DNA of 62,321 bases from Paludibacteraceae bacterium (GTDB lineage Bacteria; Bacteroidota; Bacteroidia; Bacteroidales; Paludibacteraceae), in the NCBI GenBank assembly GCA_024401475.1, contig JAKSKZ010000018.1, positions 1 to 62,321 on the forward strand, read 5' to 3'. Of this stretch, positions 40,996 through 53,000 are shown piece after piece (positions within the stretch are counted from its first letter, which is position 1; the number at the start of each line of letters is the position of its first letter). Position numbers and translations under genes: made by a program. A model generated the notes under the pieces. That model saw only the letters and a list, made by a program, of their open reading frames with translations. It was not told the origin of the DNA and did no database searches.

Positions 40996-42804
40996 ATGAA
41001 TAATAACGGTCCGCAGCGTCGTATGAGCGACATGGGCCGCCCCGTAGAAAAAGCGAACAACTCATGGGCAACCATAAAAAGGCTCATCACCTATTGGAGC
41101 AGTTCCAAATGGAAGTTAGTCTTAGTGATGATTTGTTCCACGGCAGAGGTCGGATTACAACTTCTTGCCCCTCTCCTCATTGGAAAATCGATAGACGAGT
41201 GCATCAATCTTGCTTATCAAGAAGGTGGCTCCGTTGATTTCGAAAAATTACAAGGGACTCTAATTTTACTGACTTTAGTCTATATTGGCAGTGCCCTATG
41301 CAGTTGGATACAAGAGTACCTTATGGCAGTCGCCTCTCTCAACATTGTTCGTACAATAAGAGAAGAGATGATTGATAAACTACATACGCTTAGCATTCGT
41401 TTCTACGACACGAAGTTAAGGGGAGAAACAATGAGTCATTTCACAAATGATGTAGAACTAATCAGAGATGCGTTAGGAAGAACTGTCATCCAACTCATCA
41501 GCAGTGCCTTCACCTTAATCGGAACTGCCATACTAATGCTTTCTCTGAGCATAGAGATGACCATAATGGTTTGTATCACGATTCCTTTAGTCATTTTGCT
41601 TAGCAAGTTCGTGATGAAACGTACACGCAAATACTTCTCCGAACAGCAACAAGCACTTGGTAATCTAAACGGAATGATCGAAGAGAACATTGTCGGCATG
41701 AAGGTCATCAAAAGTTTCGGTCAAGAAGAGAAACAAACCGAGAAGTTTGAAACACTAAACAAGAAACTTCAGGAAGCAGGAAGTTCTGCCCAAATATACA
41801 GCGGTATTTTAATGCCTCTCATGCGTGTTCTTGACAACACGTCATACATCATAGTCACGATAGCAGGTAGTATTTTGGCATCCAGAGGTTCCATTACGGT
41901 CGGAATCATCCAATCATTCCTCCTCTACTCCAAGAACTTCCAACGCCCAGTAAATCAAATCGCCACACAATTCAACTCTGTACAATCAGCCATTGCTGGT
42001 GCGGAAAGAATCTTCAAATTATTGGATGAAAAGCCTGAGGTAACAGACAAAGAGAATGCAGAAATCTTAGAAAATGTAGTCGGAAGAGTTGTATTCAATG
42101 ATGTAACATTCGGATACGAAGAGGGGAAACCTATCGTAAAGAACATATCTTTCACGGCAGAGCCAGGAGAAGTAATTGCCATTGTCGGTGGTACGGGAGC
42201 AGGGAAAAGTACACTAATCAACCTACTCACCCGATTCTACGACATCAATGGTGGAAGCATTACAATCGACGGGAAGGAAATCAGCAACCTCACGCAACAT
42301 AGTTTACGAAGTGCTTTGGGAATTGTTCTGCAAGAACCATTCCTATTTTCTGAGACCATCAAATTCAACATTGGCTATGGTAAATCGGATGCTTCCGAAG
42401 AAGAGATCAGACAAGCTGCAGAAACGGCAAACGCATACCATTTCACCATTCGTCTTGCCGATGGGTTTGACACTGTGCTAAGAGAACAAGGTGAGGACAT
42501 TAGCCATGGTCAAAGGCAATTACTTACCATCGCCCGCGCTGTACTTGTAAATGCACCCATTCTAATTTTAGACGAGGCAACAAGCAACATCGACACGCGT
42601 ACTGAAATATTGATTCAAAATGCAATATCAAATTTGACGGAAGGGAAAACTTGCTTCATCATTGCCCACCGCCTCAGCACCATTAAAAATGCTGATAAGA
42701 TATTAGTAATGGAGAATGGCCGTATCGTAGAATCTGGCAAGCACGAAGAACTCATCCAAAGAGGAGGTGCTTACCATAAAATCTATAGTAGCCAATTTGC
42801 ATAA
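40996..42804 (+). CDS. ABC exporter half-transporter, catalytic-site subunit
   Basis: 602 aa from the ATG at 40996 (an in-frame TTG at 40987 is less likely). Six-helix permease domain (about 30-330). Walker A GGTGAGKST, Walker B LILDEATSNID with catalytic Glu, and H-loop AHRLST are intact. Its signature is degenerate, ISHGQRQ in place of LSGGQ. Paired with the previous subunit, this leaves one good ATP site: the Walker motifs here with the LSGGQ of the partner. The complementary degeneracy is direct evidence that the two form a heterodimer. Confidence 0.92.
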   Translation: MNNNGPQRRMSDMGRPVEKANNSWATIKRLITYWSSSKWKLVLVMICSTAEVGLQLLAPLLIGKSIDECINLAYQEGGSVDFEKLQGTLILLTLVYIGSALCSWIQEYLMAVASLNIVRTIREEMIDKLHTLSIRFYDTKLRGETMSHFTNDVELIRDALGRTVIQLISSAFTLIGTAILMLSLSIEMTIMVCITIPLVILLSKFVMKRTRKYFSEQQQALGNLNGMIEENIVGMKVIKSFGQEEKQTEKFETLNKKLQEAGSSAQIYSGILMPLMRVLDNTSYIIVTIAGSILASRGSITVGIIQSFLLYSKNFQRPVNQIATQFNSVQSAIAGAERIFKLLDEKPEVTDKENAEILENVVGRVVFNDVTFGYEEGKPIVKNISFTAEPGEVIAIVGGTGAGKSTLINLLTRFYDINGGSITIDGKEISNLTQHSLRSALGIVLQEPFLFSETIKFNIGYGKSDASEEEIRQAAETANAYHFTIRLADGFDTVLREQGEDISHGQRQLLTIARAVLVNAPILILDEATSNIDTRTEILIQNAISNLTEGKTCFIIAHRLSTIKNADKILVMENGRIVESGKHEELIQRGGAYHKIYSSQFA

Positions 42805-42823
42805 CTTAGCTAAATAGAGAAAC

Positions 42824-42853
42824 AGAGGCTTCCATTGCTATTTGGGAGCCTCT
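42824..42853. terminator. Convergent terminator between the exporter and menE
   Basis: AGAGGCTTCC (42824-42833) pairs with GGGAGCCTCT (42844-42853; one G-U pair). Downstream bases are TAATCTTTT on the plus strand. It lies between converging genes and could serve both. Confidence 0.7.
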
Positions 42854-42871
42854 AATCTTTTATAACTAATT

Positions 42872-43912
42872 TCAAATTCTTTTCACTTTTCCAGACTCTG
42901 TTCGCACAAAATGTTCAACGAACTGAATATCTTTCGGCATTTCATAAGGTGTCAATATGGAAGAAATAGTCTGCCATAAATCATCCAATGGGAATGGATT
43001 TCCCTCTATCTTCAACACGACCTTTTGTCCAAATTTAGCATCTGGTTCTGCCTTAAAATAGAACTCTTGGGAAATATAAGGAGATAGTTTTTTTTCCATC
43101 ATTTCAGGATGAACTTTAACACCACCCGTATTAATCACATTATCCCAACGACCTTTCCAAATAAACGAGGTTGCAGAAATTAGACTTACTACATCGTTTG
43201 TCACTATTGGTTCAGAAGTTAGATATTCGGCATGGATAATAAGGCAATCACGATCATCTTGACCAAAAGAAACAGAAGGCAAAGCATGGTAAACGATTGA
43301 ACCATCAGAATCAGTCTCACACAAAGAAGCAAGAGCCACATGCGATACAGTTTCCGTCATTCCATAAGAAATAAATGTATGTAGAGGCAAAGTTTTCAAC
43401 CATTGAGCCTCTTCCAAAGGCAAAGGCCCTCCACCAACGAGAAGATTTCGCACCCTATTCAAGCGGGACTCTCCATCCTTTGATTTTCGCAATGAATAAA
43501 TTTGCATTGGCACCATAGAGACTAAATCAAAATAGCCATTCAAAGAAGGCGTGGAAGACGGTTTCTCTAAATACAAATCGATTTTTCCAACCAAAGATCT
43601 AACTATCATCATCTTCCCTGCAATATAGTTAGCAGAGAGACAAAGCAAAATGGATGTACCCTCTCCCATTTGAAAGAATGCATTCGTTCTTCGTGCCGAC
43701 TCTCGCATAGCATTTTTAGACAGACATATCTGCTTCGGAGTTCCAGTAGAACCTGAAGTATGGCCTATCACATAATCTTTTTCGTCAAACCAATCGGCTA
43801 AAAAATCAGCCAAAGCTTCGTCTCCATCCGAAATAGAAAGGACAAAATGCTTGTCTCTTAATTGGTCTGCATAATAAAGGGCACCGTTTATTTTTAAATA
43901 TTCTTCTGCCAT
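42872..43912 (-). CDS. menE: o-Succinylbenzoate-CoA ligase (MenE-like)
   Basis: 346 aa short adenylate-forming enzyme. P-loop GHTSGSTGTPKQ (about 50-61), the adenine motif SYGMTETVSH (about 178-187), the hinge KGRWDNVINTGGVKVHPE and the catalytic lysine near the end in ESGKVKR. Length and these motifs fit the compact Bacteroidales MenE of menaquinone synthesis. Other men genes are not adjacent, so a different acyl-CoA ligase cannot be excluded. Confidence 0.82.
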   Translation of the reverse strand: MAEEYLKINGALYYADQLRDKHFVLSISDGDEALADFLADWFDEKDYVIGHTSGSTGTPKQICLSKNAMRESARRTNAFFQMGEGTSILLCLSANYIAGKMMIVRSLVGKIDLYLEKPSSTPSLNGYFDLVSMVPMQIYSLRKSKDGESRLNRVRNLLVGGGPLPLEEAQWLKTLPLHTFISYGMTETVSHVALASLCETDSDGSIVYHALPSVSFGQDDRDCLIIHAEYLTSEPIVTNDVVSLISATSFIWKGRWDNVINTGGVKVHPEMMEKKLSPYISQEFYFKAEPDAKFGQKVVLKIEGNPFPLDDLWQTISSILTPYEMPKDIQFVEHFVRTESGKVKRI

Positions 43913-43930
43913 ATCAATAATATCGAATTA

Positions 43931-43938
43931 CAAAGATA
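43931..43938 (-). promoter_or_regulatory. -7 promoter element TATCTTTG of menE
   Basis: Perfect TAnnTTTG on the minus strand 18 bp upstream of the menE ATG. Confidence 0.55.
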
Positions 43939-43962
43939 CATTCAAATGAGGAAGTATCATAA

Positions 43963-43994
43963 CAAAAGAGGCGAACCTTATGGTCCGCCCCTCT
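43963..43994 (-). terminator. Terminator after the giant repeat gene
   Basis: On the minus strand AGAGG-GCGGACC pairs with GGTTCGC-CTCT (one bulge, one wobble pair) and is followed by TTTTG. It lies 20 bp past the stop at 44015. Confidence 0.72.
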
Positions 43995-44014
43995 ATCAAG
44001 AATTAAAATCCAAG

Positions 44015-47000
44015 TTACATTCTAACAACCTCTATTGTTCCTTGTCGAGCCGCACCGTTCGGCAATACCAACTCATAGAAGTAAACACCTGGGTCTGCAA
44101 TCGTATCATCATAAGATCCGTCCCATCCCATACCTTCATGAACGCGTTGTCCATATCGGTTGAAGATGACCACATAGCAGTTCGGCATGAAGACGTCGTT
44201 CATTCCATCCTTGTCATAAGGCGTGATTGCCGTAGGAATGAAGTCGTTGACGTTGATGCTGACGACGTTCGACGACATTGACGGGCAGACATAATCTGAA
44301 ACAACTGCGTAGTAATTGGCAGAATCGCTCAACATATAGAGGAATTGTTGCATATACCTCGATTCAGTGGAATCAGTCACGTCTATCAACTCATCATCAT
44401 TTTCCAAATTCAACAAATCAGCATTTAACAATTCTCCGTGGATGTTATACTTATTGCCGAAGCGGGCGTCATAATGATTAACCACTCGGTACCAATCAAT
44501 ATGCGACGGCTTTTGATCTGTATTCAATGTCAAAGTCGCATTGTCACCAATAAAGAGTGTTGCAGGAGCCGGAGGGTCAGAGACGAGCATCATGCTGTTT
44601 TCGTCGAAACGACGGTGGACATCCAAGACAATTGACGAGGAGACTTTCAATCGATCCTCCCTATACAACTTAACATTCATCTCAGAGCCAAACACCTCCA
44701 CAGAATCTGCTCCGACTGGGAATTGGAAGCAGGCTCCAAAGTAAGAATCCAACGAGTTAGTCATACCGCACTCATTCTCCGCATAATAGTAGAGCGACAA
44801 CTTGTCAGAGCCTGTAAAGACAGAATCCGTCGACGTGTACTTTATTCCGTCAATCATCCATCCCTCTTCCGTCAAAGGATAGCCCATATCATCAACACAG
44901 ACTCCAAATTCAGTCAAAATCTGGTTCAACGGCAGCGAGTCGTATTCACAAATGGAGAAGTCACCTGAATTCATACTGATTCTTGGTTTTTCCCTCAAAT
45001 CCAAATAAGCAGAAGCCGTATCGGAGCACAACGTGATGGTATCCATCGCCACGAAGTAGTACAAACCAGATTGGTTACGACGAGTCAAGTTAATCAACGA
45101 GTCTCTTCTCCTATTGTAAAGATCTCTGTCTGACGTATAATACTTGTCGGCATATGTATTAAAGTTGTCACTGAAGACCAATGCCGATTCCGAGATTTCA
45201 TTCAGATAGCAATCGTATGTAAATGTTGATGGAATGGATGTTATCGTTCCGTCCCAATCATATACCTCCAAATTTCCATGAGCCACTCTGACATCTTGCG
45301 ACCACAAACTAATTGCCGTAGTGTCGGATACACAAGTCGTCAATGCAATAGCATCTATCGCGACAACCATCTCAGGCGGTGTCATCATAACGAAAATCGA
45401 GATGGAATCTGTGTTTTCACAGAAGTCTTGAACATAAATCTTCACCGTAATTGACTCATAGATTCTCGTTCCTGCCGCAGGGACCTGCCATACTTTCAAG
45501 TCTTCCAACTCCGTACAATTGTCATTTACCAACGGACGAACTTTTGCGTAGAAATCTGGCACTTTGAACATACATGGTTTTTGAACATCAGCCAAAAGAG
45601 TATCTCGCCAATCAGCAGGCAATTCAAAGTGTGGATTCACAGAATCAACAACAGTGATGGTCTGAACCAAAGGAGAACTTACGTTACCACAGGAATCTGT
45701 CGCTGTCCAAGTTCTCGTAATCGTATAATTATAGTAGCCGCAAGAATGGGAATCCGTCGATCTGTCGTTCGTTTCTACCATTTGGGCCAAAATTTCCCCG
45801 TTCTGACAAGCATCGGTTGCAAATACTTGCGGAGCCTCTGGTATGTCATCCTTACAACCTAACACAAGATTTTCAACACTTGTGATAATTTCAGGAGCCA
45901 TGGTGTCAACCACCGTGAAGTTTTGGTCACACACAGAACGAGCCCCCTTCATATCGATAATGTAGTAAGTACGTTTCACCTGTTTGGTACATTGACCCGT
46001 TATTGTATCAACAGAACCAAACGTCTCTGGCTTTAGATACTTCTCCATCTCTGCCGAACCGCCAGCTGCCTTGAATTCCTCCCATGTGGAATAAGGTGAC
46101 GGAATACTCTCCTCGCACGAGAAGAGGCTCTTTTGCAATGTAGGACACTCAATCGGTATATCCATCAAGTTTGTGATATGGATGTTTTGAGAGCAAGCCG
46201 TATCATTACCCGAGGCATCAACAAACGTCCAAGTCACGACGACAGTTGTATCCAACGCGAACGGCGACTCCAAGGCAAGGCCATCGCTACGAACAGGGTT
46301 ACCAAATATTTCCCCATCGCAAGCATCCATCACTGATGGGTTTACAATCATTCCATTCGCCACAACCTTCTCGTATGGAACGACATCGCCGAGTTCCGTC
46401 CAAAGGATGGAAACATCCTCGAAAATTGAACAATCAACAGCAGGTGCGATTGTATCCTTGATGTCCACATACTGCTCGCAAGAATCCATCGTAATTGTAT
46501 ATTCACTTGTGAATACCCAAACGATTGTGTCTCGTCCTACAGAGTAAAGGTCGCCCATTGCCTTGCCGCTTGTTCTTCTTCCCACACCCCAAAGTGTGTC
46601 TCTCGTACAAGCATCCAATGCAAATGGCGTGTTGATATTCAAATCGGCCGCTGCTATGTTACATTGATCTCTATCCAACGCTTTCACGATTGGTGCGTTG
46701 TGCAAAGAATCACAATCAAAGATTGGCTTCAAGTCGCTTTGGATAAAGACATATTGTTCGCAAGAATCCTTCTCTGTTGAATAGATGCTTGAGAAATGCC
46801 ATACGATTGTGTCTCGCCCTACTTGATAATCTTCGCTCATTGACTTACCACTCTTTCTTGAAGGCTCGCCCCAAAGCGTATCCTTGGTACAAGCATCCAA
46901 TGCGAACGGTGTATTGATATTCAAATCTGACGGAGAAATTTGACACACCCCATGTAAAACCTTTTCGATTGGTGCGTTGTGCAATGAGTCGCAGTCAAAC

Positions 47001-50000
47001 AACGACTTCAAATTAGAGTTGAGCATCAACTTCTGACCACAAGTCACCTTGTTGCCCGTCTTATCTTGGAATATCCAATGCATTTCATAAAGTTTGCCCA
47101 CTTTGAATTTCTCGTCCAACTTTATGCTGTCCGACAAATTCTCTGTCCAAGACAAAACGCCTTTTACCTTCACATCACAATTGTCATCTGCATAATAATC
47201 TTTGAACTTGACATCCATGAAAGAGACGTCACAAATACCATCCAAGACCTGAACAAGAGAATCAGGATCTATCGACGCACAATCAAAGATTGGAAGCGTA
47301 GTATCTTTCAACATGATTGCCAATTGACATGAGTCCGTTTGTGTCACAACATCTTTTCCATACTTCGTAAACACCCAACGGATGTCATACTCCGTATTCT
47401 TCTTAATATCCGTCATCTCAGTCATTATAGACCACTCATCCGCACCTGCCAAAGAGATCTTCATAATGACAGAATCTATCGGAGTTGAAGTGTTCGTCTT
47501 ACAATCAACATACTCAGCCGTTGCATTCAAGTCAAGCTTCGTCAAACTATCCCGAACGCTTTTCCATGTTAGATCATCACAAGCCTCAATAATAAATGTT
47601 CCATCATCATGTTTTGGACAATGCATATCAAACTTTTCATTGTCCTTGATTGTCACGGACTGCTTACAAGTATCAGAAGAATTGCTTTGTGCATCCACAG
47701 CATACCAATAGACGATTGACTCGCCTATTGCAAATGTCACATTAATTGGATCCCCCGTCACTTTTTCGTAAGTCTTTCCATCAAAAGAATAATAGATGGA
47801 AGATACGCCACAATTATCATTTACGGTAGGAGGTGTTAACGTCAAATCCATGGTACAACCATTGGACAAATTTTCCATGATGGCATCAGGACATTCTATC
47901 GAAGGATTTGTACTATCAGCAGCCGTAACCGTTTGGTTACATTCAGAACGATTGCCAGCTTTGTCAGCAACAACCCAAGTTATAGTATATTTTTCCTCAC
48001 GCACTGGCATTGGAACTACAATCGGAGCTATCGAATAAGAGACATAAGTCGTATCTTCTGAATAACCATTAATATAATATCCGTATGTGAATTCCTCTGG
48101 ATTCTTCTCACAATTATCAACTGGATTGAAATCGCTCAAACTAATTGACATTTTGGCGATACAATCTGTGGCATCGACATCCGTCTTTGCAATTGCCTCC
48201 TTCGGACAAGTAAACTCAGGCTCGGTAACATCACCAATACGGATAGCGAACTCACATGAGTCTGCCATCTCAGCCATGACATCCGATTGTGCAACTGAGA
48301 ATATCCATTTTACATTGTACTCTTTCTTCAATTCCAAAGAAGATACATTCTTCAAAAGATTCCAAGTAGTTTGATTTTTCTCTTGAATATAAACCGTCTC
48401 TGTTATTGATGGATATGTAAAGCCAGCACATTTTTTCGTGAACTCCGCTTTCGGTGAATAACTTGCCTCCGTCAAAGAATCCAACAAAAGAGCACCGGAA
48501 GGTGCCTCGCACACTTGCACATCATAAACCTTGTCATTCTCCGTATTTGGACAAGAGACATTAAACAATGAAGAATCTCGAACCGTCAGTATTTGATCAC
48601 AACTCTTCGACTTGTTGTTTTCTCTATCCACAGCCCACCAAGTAATCGTATAAACGCCTGGTTGGAATGTCAATTTTGCTGTAGTGGAGTTATAATCATA
48701 TTCAACCGATTCAGGTCCCGTTTTAAATTTCCATTTAAAACCGTAACGATCCACACCACAATTATCAGAAAAGACACCTTTAGGCTCTTCCAAAACAAAC
48801 GTAGTGTCACAAGCAGACGATTTGATAAAGACATCCTTATTCTTCATCGCGTCACAATTTTCCTTTGGAGCTTCCGTGTCTAAAATCTTAAAGTTAACAA
48901 TGCACACATCCGAAACAGGATCAACATATTCTCCCATCTGTGTTGAATAAACCCACTTGATTTTGTATTGAGTTCCATAAACGAACTTTGTGCTATTTTC
49001 TATTTCATTCCAAGAGGTTCCATTATCAGAAGAGACATATATAATAGAATCAAGCTTCATCGTTCCCGTGGCAAGTCCATCTTGACAACCTATCGCACTT
49101 GCTTTAGGCCAATGCTTTGTATCAGCAAGCAAAGAATCACGAACACTGTATTTTCCTATCGTATTGGTGTACCAAACCTGTGTTTCGCACCAATTAAAGA
49201 CAATATCATCCTCTGAAGGACAAACCAAATCAAACTTTCTTTTATCTCTAACTCGAATCGATTGTGGGCAAGAATTTGTAGAAGAGTTGCCATCCTTATC
49301 CTCTACCCTCCAGCTGACTTGGTATGTGACACCCACATTCAATTTTTCTGGTGTATCGGACCAAAGTTTCTCTGTTCCTTCATCTATTGAATAATACCAC
49401 TTGAAATCAGACTTATTCTTAGTACATACATCTGAGACTGCATTCACCGGAGGGAGAAGACGATAGAGAGTGTCACAAGCCTCTACAACACTCAACTCAA
49501 TCAAGTTCTCCATATTATTACAATTAAAAACAGGCTTTGTTGTGTCGCCCACATAAACTACGATTTCACAAAATTCCGTTTTTGGGTTGACAAAATCGCC
49601 CTCTTTGGTATAAGTAAACCTAATATCGTAAGTTTTTTTCGCATCAAACTCAGTTGTTGATGAGACTTCAGAATATGTACCCACCAAATGCTCACTATAC
49701 TCAATCTTTTCATTAGATGGGACAGATGTATTCGTAACGCAATTCACATAATCAGTATTAGAAGGCAATGCATTGATCTCACCCAACTTATCTTTCAAGT
49801 CGCTCCATGTCAATTTCTCCTCGCAAGTCTGAACCGAAACATTGTCACTTTCCGGACAAGTGATTTCAAACGTAGAGTTATCCGTAACCGTTATCTGCTG
49901 CGTACAACTTGCCAAATTTTGAGCGAGGTCTTTTGCCGTCCACACAACATTATGCTCACCCACTTTCAAGCCTGAAATAGTAACTTTTGTTTGCTCCCGA

Positions 50001-53000
50001 GGAATGACGACTTCAGTTCCCCCATCCAACTTGAAAGAATATATGACAACGTCCGTACAATTATCACTAATAGAGAATTTACTCTTAGCAACCGTATAGG
50101 ATGCTACACAATTAGCAGTTGCCTTCAACGTTTGATTGCCTGGACAAGTAATTGATGGTTTTGTTTTATCCTCCACCTGAAGCACAAACGAACATTGGTC
50201 TTCATTATTTTTGGAATCAGAGACGAACCAAGTAATAGTATATGTTCCAATTTCCAATGTCTCCATTTGAGAAGAACCATATGTGAATTTCTTTTTAGAG
50301 ACAACCACAGTCGAACCCTTCTTTATCTCATAAGCATAGGACAACTCCGAGTCACAATCCTTCACTTCCGTTGGTTGATAAACTTTCATATCAATCGTCA
50401 CACCGCAAGATGTTGCATTTTCAGCAGTTTGAACCTTTGTATCCGTAGGACAAGTGAATGAAGGTGGCGTCTTATCCTCCACTGTAACAATAAAATCACA
50501 ATAAGACTCTTTCTTCTCGTTGTTTATATAATACCAACGGAAAGCATGCGTACCAATCGCCAAATTTGAGAAGGCCGTTTGTATCTTTGTTTTATCCTCT
50601 GTTGTAAAGTCGTTCGTATTAACCGTATTAGTTTTATCAGGGTTCGCCTCATTATCCCACCAATATTTGCCCAGCGGGCCGCCATTAATAAACCTTGACT
50701 CTACAATTTCCTTAGCAGAACTATTCTCCGTCACCAACGTTTCAACAGTTCCGTTCAACTTCACTAATTTATAAGGATAAATTGTCATATATTCAGAAAC
50801 AGCGGAACCTTGCAACGTATTATAACTGCCAGGGCCATCCAACTTATTAGGAGCAGGGCCAAAATTATCTTTGGTATATATCCAATAGTCCATTCTTGCC
50901 GTTGGAGTTTCTGCAAACGTATAGGTTGCATTACAAGCAGTTGGCAAAGAGGCTTGCAAAGTCACATCCGAAGGACAATTTGGAACCGGTTTAAAACTCT
51001 CCACCACAAGGATTTCTTGCTCACACTTAGCAACATTTCCAGACGTATCCGTAAATGTAAAATGAATTTCATATTCACCTTGACCTTTTTCTGTTACAAA
51101 TTGGAAAAGATCCAACTCATTTTGATCGTTTATCGTTGTTTTCTTTCCTTTCCAATCCTCTATCACAACATTAACAACAACATCCTCTGGATCTGTACAA
51201 TTATCGCTAATGTCAGAAGCTACAGGATAAAACAACTTATCTGCCAATGTATAGACAAATCCAGTCTTCTCTGCCTTAGGGTCAGTGAGCGTATTATTAT
51301 ATTTACCTGAAGCATACTTCATATACTTTGCAGGTCCCTCTTTTTCTGATGGATTATAATTTACCAATACTGTAGCACTGGCGTATTTGTCACAATTCAC
51401 AATAGGAGCCTCATTATCAAGCAAAACAAGAGCTGCATAACAATGCTCAGTTTTTGTCACTATATTGTCACCTTCTTTTGTGAATGTCCAACGAATATGA
51501 TATACCTTATTATATAACAAAGTTTCATCATTCAAAGGCTTGTATTCACTCTCACTATCCAATTTAAAGGAAAGCGTTGGTTCTATAGTTTTTTCAGTTT
51601 CTGAGCCACACTCCTTGTAGGATGCAGTAGGGAATTTAGCTACAAATGATGGATCAGCAGTTTTTATCTCAGCCCACGATTTTCCATTACAAACATTAAC
51701 CGTGTCATTCTTTGCCAATGAAGTTTTACACTCCATCTCAAAATCACGATTATCATTTACAGAAATCTTTTGAGAGCAATAAGACGTATTACCCATCGTA
51801 TCGGCAAAAGCCCAAAGCAAATAAGTATTGCCCACATTATAATAGACTGGTTGTGAACCCGGTGTATAGGCAGATGGATCTAAGCCTGGATCTGTTTTCG
51901 ACTCAACCCAACCATACAACGAAACCACGACGTTTTCCTCCTCCGTAATTTCAGAGACATCTGGAACTTGAACTATTATGTTCGTCTTACAATCTTCAAC
52001 ATCCTTACTAATCGGTAATATTTTAGAACAATCTACTGCTGGAGGTATTCCCTCGATAACTTCCACATTGAAAGAGCAGACACCCTCTTTGCCACAACCA
52101 TCCTTGACAACATATTTAATGACATGTACTCCCTTCTCTAAATCGATAGTGCTTCCCATTACATTTTTCACATCGTCAACATAGACATTAACTTCAGAGC
52201 TACCACAAACCACTGTATAAGCAGACGCATCTATAATAGGAAGTTTAAACTCACGAGTTGTTATGCCTGGCCCCAACTCCAACACCACTTTTTGCTTAAT
52301 TGGACATTCAATGGTTGGAGACTCAGGATTGGTCACCTCATATTCGGCAGTAAAAGTTCGAGAACAACCCAAATTGTCCACTGTAACAGAGGCCACATAC
52401 TTTTTATCAATTCCTCCACAAGCTTTCGTTTTATCAAAGGTCAAAGTAGCCTCCCAATTATTAGGGTTCTTCTCCATGGCTCCATACCATGTGTATTTGT
52501 ATCCAAAACCATCATAAGTCTCAATAACAGGTTCTCCATTAACACGATTTCCCTTCACTTGCAAATTAATAGGGGAATTCAAATCAGCCGCACAAAGCTT
52601 TTGACCTGCAGAAATGGAAGGCGCTGTCACTTGGAAATTTCGCATTAATGGATCTCGAACGATTTGAAACTCATATTCAGCCTTACATATTTCGACCTTA
52701 TTCTTATCCATCGCAACAAGAATAACCTTATGCTTCTTATTATCATTATCTTCTGAAAAATCATGATATTCATTCACAAAATAACGACTAAACCAGACAG
52801 TAACTCCTTCATCATTCTTTGCATTTTTATCATAACCATCATGGAACTCCCCATTTTCGCCCGTCTTTTTAGAAAAATCCCTTCGTGCATCAGGAGTACC
52901 CTCCCCTCCGTTCAACGATTTTCCATCTGGTCCATATATACGCCAATCATAGTATTTATCGCCAGGAATGTAATCAAGGACTTCCCTATCTTTCAAAGTG

